Part shown: in pieces, positions 36,257-45,600 of the stretch
Position numbering within the stretch: position 1 is the stretch's first letter
Layout of the letters: every line of letters begins with the position of its first letter
Notes under the pieces: model-generated
The model's input: only the letters and a program-made list of their open reading frames with translations
Told to the model about the DNA's origin: nothing
Databases searched by the model: none
Program-made: the position numbers and the translations under genes
Assembly: GCF_025370875.1 (NCBI RefSeq)
Contig: NZ_JAMXFD010000007.1
Location: forward strand, 184,356-248,355
DNA length: 64,000 nt
Direction of reading: 5' to 3'
From: Laspinema palackyanum D2c
GTDB lineage: Bacteria; Cyanobacteriota; Cyanobacteriia; Cyanobacteriales; Laspinemataceae

Positions 36257-37513
36257 ATGCCAGGAATTTCTCTTTACCCTAATACAGAAGACGACAATCC
36301 ACTATTGCCCTCCGACTTCGAGCTGGATGCTCCCGAGGACAATGACTTAGACCTGACCTCCGATTCCATTGCAGTCGAGCTGGAAATGGAGGAACCGGAC
36401 ACGGTTGAAATCTCTCAAGCCCCCACTCGTCGCACCACCGACCTGGTTCGGTTGTACCTCCAGGAAATTGGGCGCGTGCGGTTGCTCGGGCGAGAAGAAG
36501 AGGTTGTGGAAGCCCAGAAAGTGCAGCGCTATATGCAAATCAAAGAGATGCGTGATGCGGCGGCTACTGAGGAAAATCCAGAACTGCAACGGTATGTTCG
36601 CCTGGTTGATACTCGCGATCGCCTCGCCTCTCTCTTAGGACATCGACCCTCCTTAGAGCGATGGGCTGCGGAAGCGGGAGAGCAAGTCACTGACCTCAAG
36701 CCGATTTTGGCTGCTGGGAAACGTCAATGGGCGGCCCTGGCATCTTTGACGGTGGAGGAACTGGAACGCACTCAAGCCGAAGGAATTGGCGCGAAGGAAC
36801 ACATGATTGAGGCCAACCTCCGTCTCGTGGTTTCCGTGGCGAAGAAGTATCAAAACCGAGGGTTAGAGCTCTTGGATTTAGTCCAAGAAGGCACTCTGGG
36901 TTTAGAAAGGGCGGTGGATAAGTTCGATCCGACCAAGGGGTATCGGTTTAGCACGTATGCATACTGGTGGATTCGTCAGGGGATTACCCGGGCGATCGCC
37001 ACCCAAAGTCGCACCATTCGCTTGCCGGTTCACATTACCGAAAAGCTCAATAAAATTAAAAAGGCCCAGCGCAAGCTGTCCCAAGAAAAAGGCCGCACCG
37101 CCAGCATCGAAGATGTTGCCAAGGAATTAGAGATGACTCCGGCACAAGTCCGGGAAGTGTTATTGCGAGTTCCTCGGTCTGTGTCTTTGGAAACTAAGGT
37201 GGGCAAGGAGAAAGATACGGAACTGGGAGATTTACTCGAAACCGATGATATCTCTCCGGAAGAAAAGTTGATGCAAGAAGCTTTGCATCGGGAGTTGCAT
37301 CACCTCCTGGCAGATTTAACCAGTCGAGAACGGGATGTGATTGGAATGCGGTTTGGATTGACGGATGGACATCCCTACTCCTTAGCCGAAATTGGTCGTG
37401 CTCTGGACCTGTCTCGGGAACGAGTCCGTCAAATTGAGTCCAAGGCCCTGCAAAAGTTGCGGCAGCCGAAGCGACGCAACCGCGTCCGAGATTATCTGGA
37501 ATTGTTAACTTAG
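36257..37513 (+). CDS. sigC: RNA polymerase sigma factor, group 2 (SigC-like)
   Basis: About 418 aa from the ATG at 36257 (MPGISLYPN), preceded by GGGAAG; a TTG at 36194 would add 21 unlikely residues. After an acidic N-terminus come region 1.2 (TDLVRLYLQEIGRVRLLGRE), region 2 (LLDLVQEGTLGLERAVDKFD and RFSTYAYWWIRQGI), region 3 and region 4 (YSLAEIGRALDLSRERVRQI). Region 2.4 and 4.2 are near-identical to the principal factor, as in group 2 sigmas. The EIGRVRLLGREEEV start and the spacer after it match SigC of other cyanobacteria as I remember them, a factor linked to carbon/nitrogen balance and stationary phase or heat. Confidence 0.85.
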   Translation: MPGISLYPNTEDDNPLLPSDFELDAPEDNDLDLTSDSIAVELEMEEPDTVEISQAPTRRTTDLVRLYLQEIGRVRLLGREEEVVEAQKVQRYMQIKEMRDAAATEENPELQRYVRLVDTRDRLASLLGHRPSLERWAAEAGEQVTDLKPILAAGKRQWAALASLTVEELERTQAEGIGAKEHMIEANLRLVVSVAKKYQNRGLELLDLVQEGTLGLERAVDKFDPTKGYRFSTYAYWWIRQGITRAIATQSRTIRLPVHITEKLNKIKKAQRKLSQEKGRTASIEDVAKELEMTPAQVREVLLRVPRSVSLETKVGKEKDTELGDLLETDDISPEEKLMQEALHRELHHLLADLTSRERDVIGMRFGLTDGHPYSLAEIGRALDLSRERVRQIESKALQKLRQPKRRNRVRDYLELLT

Positions 37514-37521
37514 AGGGAAAC

Positions 37522-37560
37522 GCTCATCGCTTCAGGGGAGTTTTTCTACTCCCTGTGAGC
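37522..37560 (+). terminator. Stem-loop after sigC
   Basis: GCTCA...CAGGGGAGT-TTTTCT-ACTCCCTG-TGAGC forms a two-part stem just after the sigC stop. No T tract follows, so termination is only likely. Confidence 0.5.
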
Positions 37561-38038
37561 AATGGCGCGATCGCCTCATCGGTCAGGGTGGTTGGTGGAT
37601 GCTCAAAAAACTTGCTCCCCCGCGACTGCTATCACAAGGGGGACTATCTACTGCATAATATGGCGATCGCCTTTCACAAGTCGGGAGGGCGATTTTTGCG
37701 CGGGGGGGTCCCAGGTCAGAATGGTGAAGTTTTGGCCCGTTTAAAATTGTTATAAAACTTAAAACTCTGAGGGATGAAAATTCCTGCACTGCCCTCACCG
37801 TGGGGATTTTGTACCCGGTGTCGCCACAACCAACCGGGAACATTTACAATGGGTCCTCATTCCCCCGAGCCGCTTTACCAACTCCAGAATGCTTACCCCT
37901 CATGGCGTTGAGCAATTAGAGAACCACCGATTGAGTAGGTGCTAATAATTGTCAATAAGCCCGCTTTGTTGCAAATTCTCAATTTATTGTGTATCCTTCT
38001 CAATAAAGAGGGTTTCTTGAGAAGAGAAAAAGATTGCT
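37561..38038. other. Non-coding stretch and fur promoter region
   Basis: No credible gene; short frames here lack protein-like sequence. The last 100 bp before fur are AT-rich with repeated TTGTCAATAAG / CTCAATAAAG and AATAATTGTCAATAAG (about 37944-37959), which could be a degenerate Fur box for autoregulation. Confidence 0.4.
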
Positions 38039-38494
38039 ATGTCTTTCTACACGGCGTCCTCGCTTAAAGCTGAATTAAACGAACGGGGTTGGCGCTTAAC
38101 CCCGCAACGAGAAACGATTTTACAAGTGTTTCAAAACCTTCCGAAAGGTGAGCATCTGAGTGCTGAAGACCTCTACGAACTTTTAAAAGAGGAAGGAGAG
38201 GCAATCAGTTTGTCTACCATCTATCGCACGGTCAAATTAATGGCGAGGATGGGAATTTTACGCGAATTAGAGTTAGCAGAAGGTCACAAACATTACGAAA
38301 TTAATCAACCCTATCCTCACCATCATCACCATTTAATTTGTGTCAGATGTAACAAAACTATTGAATTTAAAAGCGACTCCATCTTAAAAGTAGGGATTAA
38401 AACCACCACCAAAGAAGGATACCATCTGCTCGATTGTCAACTCACCATCCATGCGGTTTGTCCCACCTGTCAGCGGGCATTGCTGCCAATTTAG
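38039..38494 (+). CDS. fur: Ferric uptake regulator (FurA-like)
   Basis: A 151-aa Fur-family repressor. The N-terminal winged helix (GWRLTPQRETILQVF, SLSTIYRTVKLMARMGIL) is followed by the metal site YPHHHHHLICVRC and a second CPTC pair near the C-terminus. HKHYEINQPYPHHHHHLI matches the major cyanobacterial Fur (FurA of Nostoc) more closely than Zur or PerR, from memory. It would repress iron-uptake and photosystem-adjusting genes (isiAB type) with Fe2+. ATG start; it is convergent with the PG-binding gene. Confidence 0.9.
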   Translation: MSFYTASSLKAELNERGWRLTPQRETILQVFQNLPKGEHLSAEDLYELLKEEGEAISLSTIYRTVKLMARMGILRELELAEGHKHYEINQPYPHHHHHLICVRCNKTIEFKSDSILKVGIKTTTKEGYHLLDCQLTIHAVCPTCQRALLPI

Positions 38495-38532
38495 GGGCAG
38501 AAATTAACCCTTCTACCCCCTCTGACGGCTAA

Positions 38533-39642
38533 CTAGAAATAAGCCACGCGAGTATCGATGAGTCCGCGTTGTTTTAAAAGTTTCGCGCGGGTTTCAGCAA
38601 CCTCCCGGCGCACATAAGAACCGGCATGAATGTAATTCCCCAATCGGTTTTCGGCCTCAAATGCATCGGGAAAAATTTCACGAACGGCGCTGAGGGCCAA
38701 AGTATTGCGCTTAGGAATTACAACTACATAAAACTTGCGGTCCAAAGCTTGGCGAGTGTCCGCACTGGCAACTCCAGAGGGAACGAACCCAAAACTTAAT
38801 TGAAACTGTTTGAGGGCTTCTTCCGTGCGGGGTCCGAAGGTGCCATCGGCGGTACCAATGGGATAGCCTGCGGTAATTAACCGTTCTTGAAGAGATTTCA
38901 CCGCAATGCCGCGATCGCCCAGTTTCAAATTTCCCGTCCCGTTCGTAGTGGCGACTGGGGTGACAGGTTGCCAGGATGGAGCCGCAGGAATCCGCGCTAA
39001 TTGGCGATCTAAGACCCCCCGAGTAGTCGGTCCCACCTCTCCGGTCTGCTGGATATTAAATGCCTGTTGGAAGCGCAAAACTGCCTGTTGTGTCTCAAAA
39101 TCAAACTGACTTGTGGAGGCCCGATTCAAATATCCTAACTGTCGTAACTGGTCCTGGAGGGCGCTCACTGATAAACCCGAGTCACCAAAACGAAGCACTT
39201 GATTGGTCGTTCCCACCTGGGTGACTTGACCAAAACTGGGATCCGGTCGTAATAATCGCTCGATCGCCGTTAACGTCTGCGGATCCACTCTTCCCGTCAC
39301 CGGCAGGCTATTATCGCGCTGAAAACGCCTCACCGCGTCCTCGGTGATCTCACCATACAAGCTAGTTGGCTCCGCATTAAAATAGCCTAACTGTTGTAAG
39401 CGCAGTTGGATAGAGCGCACCGCTTCACTCTGATCACCCCGTTGGTAAGCCAAAACCTGGGTTGCCATGCTCAAGAGTGCGACAGTCAAGGCCACAGAGA
39501 ACCAGCGAATCAATCCCGCACTAGAGAATTTTTTCCCCTTGAATCCTGCAAAAAATTTTCTCACCCCTGGGGCCAGAGGTTCTAAGGGGGCGGGGTGGGC
39601 ATCATAGACGAGAAATAATTGAAGATAGGCAAAAGTTTCCAT
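38533..39642 (-). CDS. Membrane-anchored triple PG-binding-1 protein with SPOR-like tail
   Basis: A 369-aa protein starting METFAYLQLFLVYD, a start typical of a cyanobacterial family. One membrane helix (about 45-65, WFSVALTVALLSMATQVLAY) directs it to the periplasm. Three peptidoglycan-binding-1 domains follow (about 70-125, 145-205, 225-285), each with RxLQxxLxxLGY ... DAVRRFQR-type motifs: IQLRLQQLGYF, LQDQLRQLGYLN and LQERLITAGYPIG. The C-terminal 75 residues (VVVIPKRNTLALSAV ... GSYVRREVAETRAKLLKQRG) resemble a SPOR-like fold. It probably binds cell-wall glycan during growth or division; no catalytic domain is present. Confidence 0.88.
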   Translation of the reverse strand: METFAYLQLFLVYDAHPAPLEPLAPGVRKFFAGFKGKKFSSAGLIRWFSVALTVALLSMATQVLAYQRGDQSEAVRSIQLRLQQLGYFNAEPTSLYGEITEDAVRRFQRDNSLPVTGRVDPQTLTAIERLLRPDPSFGQVTQVGTTNQVLRFGDSGLSVSALQDQLRQLGYLNRASTSQFDFETQQAVLRFQQAFNIQQTGEVGPTTRGVLDRQLARIPAAPSWQPVTPVATTNGTGNLKLGDRGIAVKSLQERLITAGYPIGTADGTFGPRTEEALKQFQLSFGFVPSGVASADTRQALDRKFYVVVIPKRNTLALSAVREIFPDAFEAENRLGNYIHAGSYVRREVAETRAKLLKQRGLIDTRVAYF

Positions 39643-39870
39643 AGTGGTGTCGTTAAAGTGGAGTCAAAATACATCTGCAACCGTTATAGCAGCTTTTATC
39701 GACCCCGCGTACTTTCCATACCCCCTTCCCACCTGATTCAAGGGGTTGATGTCGGAACCTTTCCCCCGTCCCCCCTGGGGATAGCAGTCACGACCGATCG
39801 CCACTATCCCCTTCTGTACTGATTCTCGAATATTCTCTCTATAAGGGATGTTAGATAACCGCAATTATCA

Positions 39871-39918
39871 CCCTGAAATTTGCCCTGAAATTTGCCCTGA
39901 AATTTGCCCTGAAATTTG
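39871..39918. repeat. 12-bp tandem repeat, four copies
   Basis: CCCTGAAATTTG is repeated four times without change, in the 320-bp gap between two minus-strand genes. It could vary in copy number by slippage, and lies downstream of the response regulator/kinase stop codon at 39963. Confidence 0.9.
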
Positions 39919-39962
39919 ACACCCTAAGCTCCCGCTTAAGCGAGAATAACCCCTGAAATGGA

Positions 39963-41111
39963 TCAATTTTTCCAAGCGGGTAAGCGCACACTAAAGACGC
40001 TGCCTTTGCCTAACACTGACTGGACATCAATGGTTCCATTATGAGCTTCGGTAATTCGTTTACACAGGTGTAGGCCCAAACCGCTTCCCGATCGCTTGTG
40101 CTTGCCGGGAAGAAATCTTTGAAACAATAAGCTTTGATCCGCCTCACTAATCCCAGCACCGTTATCAGCTACTGCGATCGCAATCCAGTTGGGAACCCCT
40201 GCATTTTTAGGAACGACCTCTTCCGTAATGCGAATCTCGATGATCCCATTGTCGGTAAACTTGATCGCATTCCCCACTAAATTAGTCACAAGGCGACGCA
40301 GTTCTAGGCGATCGCCCCGGACGAACCCCGAAGTTTTGTTGGATCCATCAACTGCCGTTCCATACTTAACCTTGATTTGGGTTTCTTTTTCCTGGGCGAT
40401 CGGCAGCAGTTCCTCGATAATTTCCTGAATCAGTTGCGGCATATCAACCAACGAGAAATTCAGATTTTTGCGATCGGCTTCGTAGCGGTACACCTCCAGC
40501 AACGTATTCACCATTTTCAACAGATTTTGGTTACTCCGCACCATCGTGGTGAAGACTTCATCCATCTGAGGCGTGATCGGTCCGAGGGCTCCTTGTTTGA
40601 GTAGGTTCACCATTCGATCCGCCGCGACTAACGGAGTTCGCAAATCATGGGTCAGCCTGGATACGAAATCCTCGCGCTGACGGGCGATTTCATCCCGCTC
40701 ATCTACACTATGCTTGAGGCGCAACAAACTCCGCACCCGCGCTAAGAGTTCATCCAGTTCGACGGGTTTGCGGATAAAATCATCGGCCCCGAGATCCAAT
40801 CCCTCAACCACACTGGGTTGATCGTGAGCGGTGATCAGCAAAATGGGGATAAAGGGCCGCTTTTTTTTGGGGTCGCGAATCCGCCGGGTAACTTCATAGC
40901 CATCCATTCCCGGCATCATAATATCCAGCAATACCAAGTCTGGCGGTGATTCTTCAATTTGCGCTAAAGCAGCATAGCCGCTATCTGCCTGAGTGATGTC
41001 ATATCCCTCTTCTTCCAAAATTGTCTTGACGAGCAAGACATTATCAGGAGAGTCATCGACAACCAGGATGCGGTCTGTTTTTGGGTTCTGAGGCAAGGAG
41101 GGATCGCTCAT
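39963..41111 (-). CDS. Response regulator / histidine kinase hybrid
   Basis: A 382-aa cytoplasmic protein with an N-terminal receiver (about 13-130): VVDDSPDN acidic pair, phospho-Asp in LVLLDIMMPGMDG, Lys in IRKPVELDE. The kinase follows: HisKA with LTHDLRTPLVAADRMVN (His) at about 155-220; HATPase_c with LVTNLVGNAIKFTDNG, VADNGAGIS and SGSGLGLHLCKRITE. There is no PAS or membrane sensor, so the receiver is probably the input. Such hybrids often act in phosphorelays or phototaxis-like pathways in cyanobacteria. The partner is not in the window. Confidence 0.93.
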   Translation of the reverse strand: MSDPSLPQNPKTDRILVVDDSPDNVLLVKTILEEEGYDITQADSGYAALAQIEESPPDLVLLDIMMPGMDGYEVTRRIRDPKKKRPFIPILLITAHDQPSVVEGLDLGADDFIRKPVELDELLARVRSLLRLKHSVDERDEIARQREDFVSRLTHDLRTPLVAADRMVNLLKQGALGPITPQMDEVFTTMVRSNQNLLKMVNTLLEVYRYEADRKNLNFSLVDMPQLIQEIIEELLPIAQEKETQIKVKYGTAVDGSNKTSGFVRGDRLELRRLVTNLVGNAIKFTDNGIIEIRITEEVVPKNAGVPNWIAIAVADNGAGISEADQSLLFQRFLPGKHKRSGSGLGLHLCKRITEAHNGTIDVQSVLGKGSVFSVRLPAWKN

Positions 41112-41803
41112 TTATCTATAAAAATTGGACTGGGCTCAAATAAGCAGTTTGGGTGGTACGGAAATTGTCTCACCCTACCGCTTTTGATGTTCTCGCTCTT
41201 TAGACGGATTTTATCGGATTTTACTTAGGGTAAGGAGTTGCCTAGGGGATATTTCTTTGACTTGCATTGAATTCAGAGTGCTGGATAGTGGGCTAATCGT
41301 CGGAAAAAGTGTTGCTACCTCTAGTTCCACGCAATGTCTGAAATTCCCGAGGGCCTAAAATCTCGGGCCGAACTTTTTGGGCTTGGGGCGATCGCCCTTA
41401 ATCCCGAATTGTCCCGAGGGGGTCCCCACCCTTCCGAACCCGCCTAATTTTCTCCAGGTAAAGAAATAATCTTCTGGAGGGGCGACTTTGGGGCTCAGAA
41501 CCCAGGGTAATCGGGGGCCAGCAATGCCAGGAATGGAACAATGGCGATCGGTGCTAGTTTTTATATCCAATGAAATAATTTAGGGAAAATTTATCTAAGG
41601 GAGTTATTTCTGTAGATAGATGAAATAATTTCACAGGGTAAAAAATCGATATTTTTTAAAATAAACCGGACAAAATCTCTATCTAAAGATATAAAAACAT
41701 TAAAGTAACGAAACTCAGTTCATCCCGAGATAGATTGACAGTTAACCTAAAGATTTGTAACAATCAATTCAGTTCAACTTGATAAAAAGAGAAGATTTCT
41801 TTT
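41112..41803. other. Non-coding region upstream of the carotenoid-protein gene
   Basis: About 690 bp without a gene. The last 240 bp are AT-rich. A 12-nt direct repeat ATGAAATAATTT occurs at 41570-41581 and 41620-41631, exactly 50 bp apart, and may be a regulator site for the downstream gene. No definite promoter could be fixed. Confidence 0.4.
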
Positions 41804-42331
41804 ATGACTGCTAATTTGACAGGAAAAAGCCAAATTCGTTCCCAAGGAACTCTAGACATCGTTAATGAATTTGAAAAATTGAGTACCGATGATAAATTGG
41901 CTCTGCTGTATTGGATTTACGAGAAAATGGGAGATTCCATTACTCCCGCCGCGCCGGGAGCAGCGGAACCGAACATTGCACCGATGCTGATGGATGACTA
42001 CTATGACCTCTCTGATGATGAGCAGCTTCAGATCATGAGGGATATTGTGGAACGGAAAGATACGGTTTATTCCCATGCTTATGGGGCTTTATCCGCTAAT
42101 AATCAATTAGTCGTCTGGTATGCCTGGGCCGTGGGAATGGGCGATCGCATTGTAGATATGCCTTCCGATTACCAATCCACTCCGGAAACCGAGCGCATTC
42201 TGTCCCATATCGAACAGGCTTCATTCGAGGAACAAATTTCGATTTTCCGAGAAATCGCTGGTGAAATGGGCTATACTGCCGCTACTTCTGTCCCCACCCA
42301 AGCTGAAACGGGTGTAACCCCGAGCTTATAA
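41804..42331 (+). CDS. Helical carotenoid protein (OCP N-domain homologue)
   Basis: A 175-aa all-helical protein matching the N-terminal domain of orange carotenoid protein, without the C-terminal NTF2 domain. Conserved family features: FEKLSTDDKLALLYWIYEKM (start of the first four-helix bundle), GDSITPAAPGAAEPNI (the SITPAAPGAA loop of OCP/HCP) and VYSHAYGALSANNQLVVWYA. HCPs bind a ketocarotenoid and quench singlet oxygen or phycobilisome excitation. The region WYAWAVGMGDRIVDMPSDYQ differs from classical OCP, so the paralogue class (HCP1-6) cannot be assigned. No CTDH partner gene is near. ATG preceded by AAAGAGAAG. Confidence 0.9.
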   Translation: MTANLTGKSQIRSQGTLDIVNEFEKLSTDDKLALLYWIYEKMGDSITPAAPGAAEPNIAPMLMDDYYDLSDDEQLQIMRDIVERKDTVYSHAYGALSANNQLVVWYAWAVGMGDRIVDMPSDYQSTPETERILSHIEQASFEEQISIFREIAGEMGYTAATSVPTQAETGVTPSL

Positions 42332-42361
42332 TTTCAATGCTCGACCATAACAGCATAAATT

Positions 42362-42393
42362 TTGTAGGGACGCACTGCGGTGCGTCCTTACAA
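42362..42393 (+). terminator. Stem-loop downstream of the carotenoid gene
   Basis: TTGTAGGGACGCA-CTGCGG-TGCGTCCTTACAA makes a 13-bp stem with one G-T pair, followed by TTTGTCTGTTTTT. It is likely a terminator of the gene ending at 42331, and the sequence is also a common cyanobacterial hairpin repeat. Confidence 0.65.
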
Positions 42394-42657
42394 TTTGTCT
42401 GTTTTTATTATTAAAGATATAAAAGTTGTTAATCACGGGGATAAACCCGAGGTAGAGGGATTAAATAATTAGTTTAATCCCCCGGGGTTATGTAGAAATA
42501 TGACTCCAAGAAATGAATCGGACATTTTTTTAAAAAGTGGGAGTATTGTGTTCCACATTCTCAGGAGGGAGCAAGATGCTCCCACTCATTAAGGGTCGGG
42601 TAATCAGGATTTAAACGGGCTATATTTAGGGAGATTTGAATTTTTAGATGGCCTTAA
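42394..42657. other. Short intergenic region with GGGAGCAAGATGCTCCC repeat
   Basis: No gene. It contains a copy (42567-42583) of the GGGAGCATCTTGCTCCC palindromic family. Confidence 0.6.
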
Positions 42658-45600
42658 TCAAGCAAGCTCTGAGATAGAGCGAGGGATTTGAATCGAGAAA
42701 GTCGAACCTTCATTAATCTGACTTTTTACCGAAATCGTCCCCTTCATCAGGCGAACTAAAGAGTCACACAGAGCTAATCCTAAGCCGGTGCCCGAATATT
42801 CGCGAGTGGTGGTTTGATCGCCTTGGCGGAAGGCTTCAAAAATATGATTAAGCTGTTCAGGAGGGATGCCGATGCCGGTATCCTTGACGAAAATTTCCAC
42901 CGAATCCGGGGAGGGACTGGAGAGTAAAACTTCTACCCCACCGGAGGCGGTAAACTTAATGGCATTGGAAATCAAATTGGTAACCACCTGGCGCAGCCGT
43001 AAGCGATCGCCGACAACCCGGGGATGATCCAAGGTGGAATTAAACTGCAACGTTAAATTCTTACGTTGGGCAAAAATTCGCAATTCCTCACAGGTGGCAC
43101 TGACTAATAAATCGACTTCAAACTCTTCTAACTTCAGTTCAGAATGACCCGCCTCAATTTTAGACAAGTCGAGGATATCATCAATTAAAGCGAGTAATTG
43201 CTTGCCATTATTGAGGATGCGTTCCACCATTTGTTTTTGCTGAGGAGCCAAGGGATGGCGGCGTCCCCGCAACAGGACCTGGGAAAAGCCCAAAATTGAA
43301 TTCATCGGAGTCCGCAGTTCGTGAGACATGGTGGCTAAAAACTCCGATTTGAGGCGAGATGCCTCCTTGAGTTGGCAGTTCTGACGTTCGATCTGTTGAC
43401 GTTTGGACTCTAGTTCCTGATTTTGACAAGCCAAAGTATGATTTTGAGCTTGTAACAGTTGATCGCGCTCCTCTAAAATTTCGATAGAGCGGGCATTGTT
43501 AATGGCGATCGCCGCTTGTTCACCCACTGCGGTGACCATTTGACGGAGGTCCTCCACCTCAAAGGCCGCCAAATCTTCCCAATTGCCCACGGCGAGGACC
43601 CCCAAACGCCCTGCCCGCGCCGACTCAATCGGCACGGCATAGACACAAGCGGGTAACTCCCCGGGGAGGATTTCGGTTTGGGAATCGGAAGTCAGTCCAT
43701 CGAGAGAATGGCATCGCAACAGAGACTGACCCGTAGCAAACACCTCGGAGAGTAAAGAATCCTTGGTTTTCAAATGGATTCCGATGGGTAAATTTTGGGT
43801 ACCTGTACCGGCAGTTGCCATTAATTCCAGACGGTCCACTTGGCGATCGTGAAGGACGATTAGGCAAAACTGGGCCTTGGGGATGGCCGAGCAGACGGCT
43901 TCTACCATCAATTGCAACAACCGGGGTAAATCAGCAATCCGCTGGTTGAGCAAATTTGCCAACTGTTGGAGTGTCCGTAACTGGCGTTGCCGTTCCCCTA
44001 AAATGCTAACCGTCTTGCGGAGACTTTCTCCGGTCTCCCGAGCTTCCCGGTAGAGGATAGCTTTTTCTAGGGTCATGGCACCCCGACGCACCAAATCTTC
44101 AACCAGAGACAGGTCGCTGGGAGTATAGGCTGCATCCTCTTTTAAAGGCACAGGACTAGAACTGGGCTGATTGCCGCGCACGAGGAGAATGGAGCCAAAG
44201 GTGCGATCGCCGAAGGAGATGGGTAACCAAATATAGGACTTAACATCAAGCGATCGCAACAGTTCCAGATGTTCTGCATCCTGCGCCACTGCTGCGAGTT
44301 CATCGTCAGAAATGCCAAAACAAAACTCCGTCCCATTCTGCCGTTCTCCACAGTCGGAGCTAGACTCAAAGCGGCGAATCTCGCTGAGTTGTTGCAAATA
44401 GCTGTACCGACCCTCCCCATTCACCGGGTACCGATTTTGCAAGGCCCAAACCGTCGATTTCTTCAAGGGGTTCAGGCAAGCGACGGTCACACAACGATAG
44501 TCTCCATCTGAGGACCCCAGAGGTCTAGTGCCAGTTTCCATGACATTGATCACGCACCAATCGGCAAACCGAGGCACCAGCAGTCTCCCCAAATTCTCCA
44601 GGGTCGTTTGGTAATCCAGGGATGCGGTGAGTAGGGTGGTCGCTTCCGCTAAAAAGGAGCGGGATTCAGCAATGCGCTGGCGTTCCGTACTCAGCAGGGT
44701 CTTAGCCGCTTCCGCCACTTTGCGGGCTAACTGTTCGCGCAGGAGCAATTCCTCTTTGAGTTGTCGTCCATTTTCCAGTTCCCGTCTTTGCTTGCGGACT
44801 AAGCGTTCTAAATCATGATTGAGCTGGGCAACTTTTTCTTCCTTCTCCTTGTGCGGGGTAATATCTCGGGAAACCGCGATCGCTTCGGATTCCCTCCCTA
44901 ACCCAGGGTGATGGGCCCAGCCCAGGGTCGTTTCCAAGCAAATATAGGACCCATCTTTGCGCCGATGGCGATAGGTGACCCGATCCGTAGAGGATTCCCC
45001 GGTTAATCCCTCAAAGATTCCCTTAACTACCTCCACATCCTGGGGATGAACAAACTCATAAATACTTTGCCCCACCAGTTCATCGGGTTCATATCCCAAC
45101 AAGGAACGACTGGCATGAGAGGCATACAGATAAAGTCCCTCGGGACTATGGCGAGCAATTAAGTCCTGGGACTGTTCGACCATGAACTGATATGTGGGGT
45201 CGTTGAGTTCCCTCAAAGAGTCTTGATCTTTTGTAAAATTGTCAATCTCCTGGAGGTAGACAATCACGGTACAAGGATGGCACTCCTCCGGGTCAAAATC
45301 CGGATCAAATAAGGGCTGAAGCTTGAGGGAGACCCAGGTAAGGGTGTCATCGGGTTTGCAAATCCCCAGGATGGTATTGGATTGCGCTTCTCCCGTCTCG
45401 AAGGTGATGGCGACGGGATGGAGATCGCCTTCAACAGGTGAACCGTCGAGGAAGATGCTGGAATAGCCTGCATCTTGATACGAGCGTCCGATCAACTCCC
45501 GAACACTTACGCCTAAAATTCTTTCGGCCCTGGGATTGCAGGTGGTGAGAATCCCATCGGCATCATAAATGAGCACCCCTTCGTCTCCCGGGGTTTGGTG

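Noticed and set aside
37555-37843. Short frames between sigC and fur
   Set aside because: Low-complexity, no RBS, overlapping on both strands; no recognisable protein.
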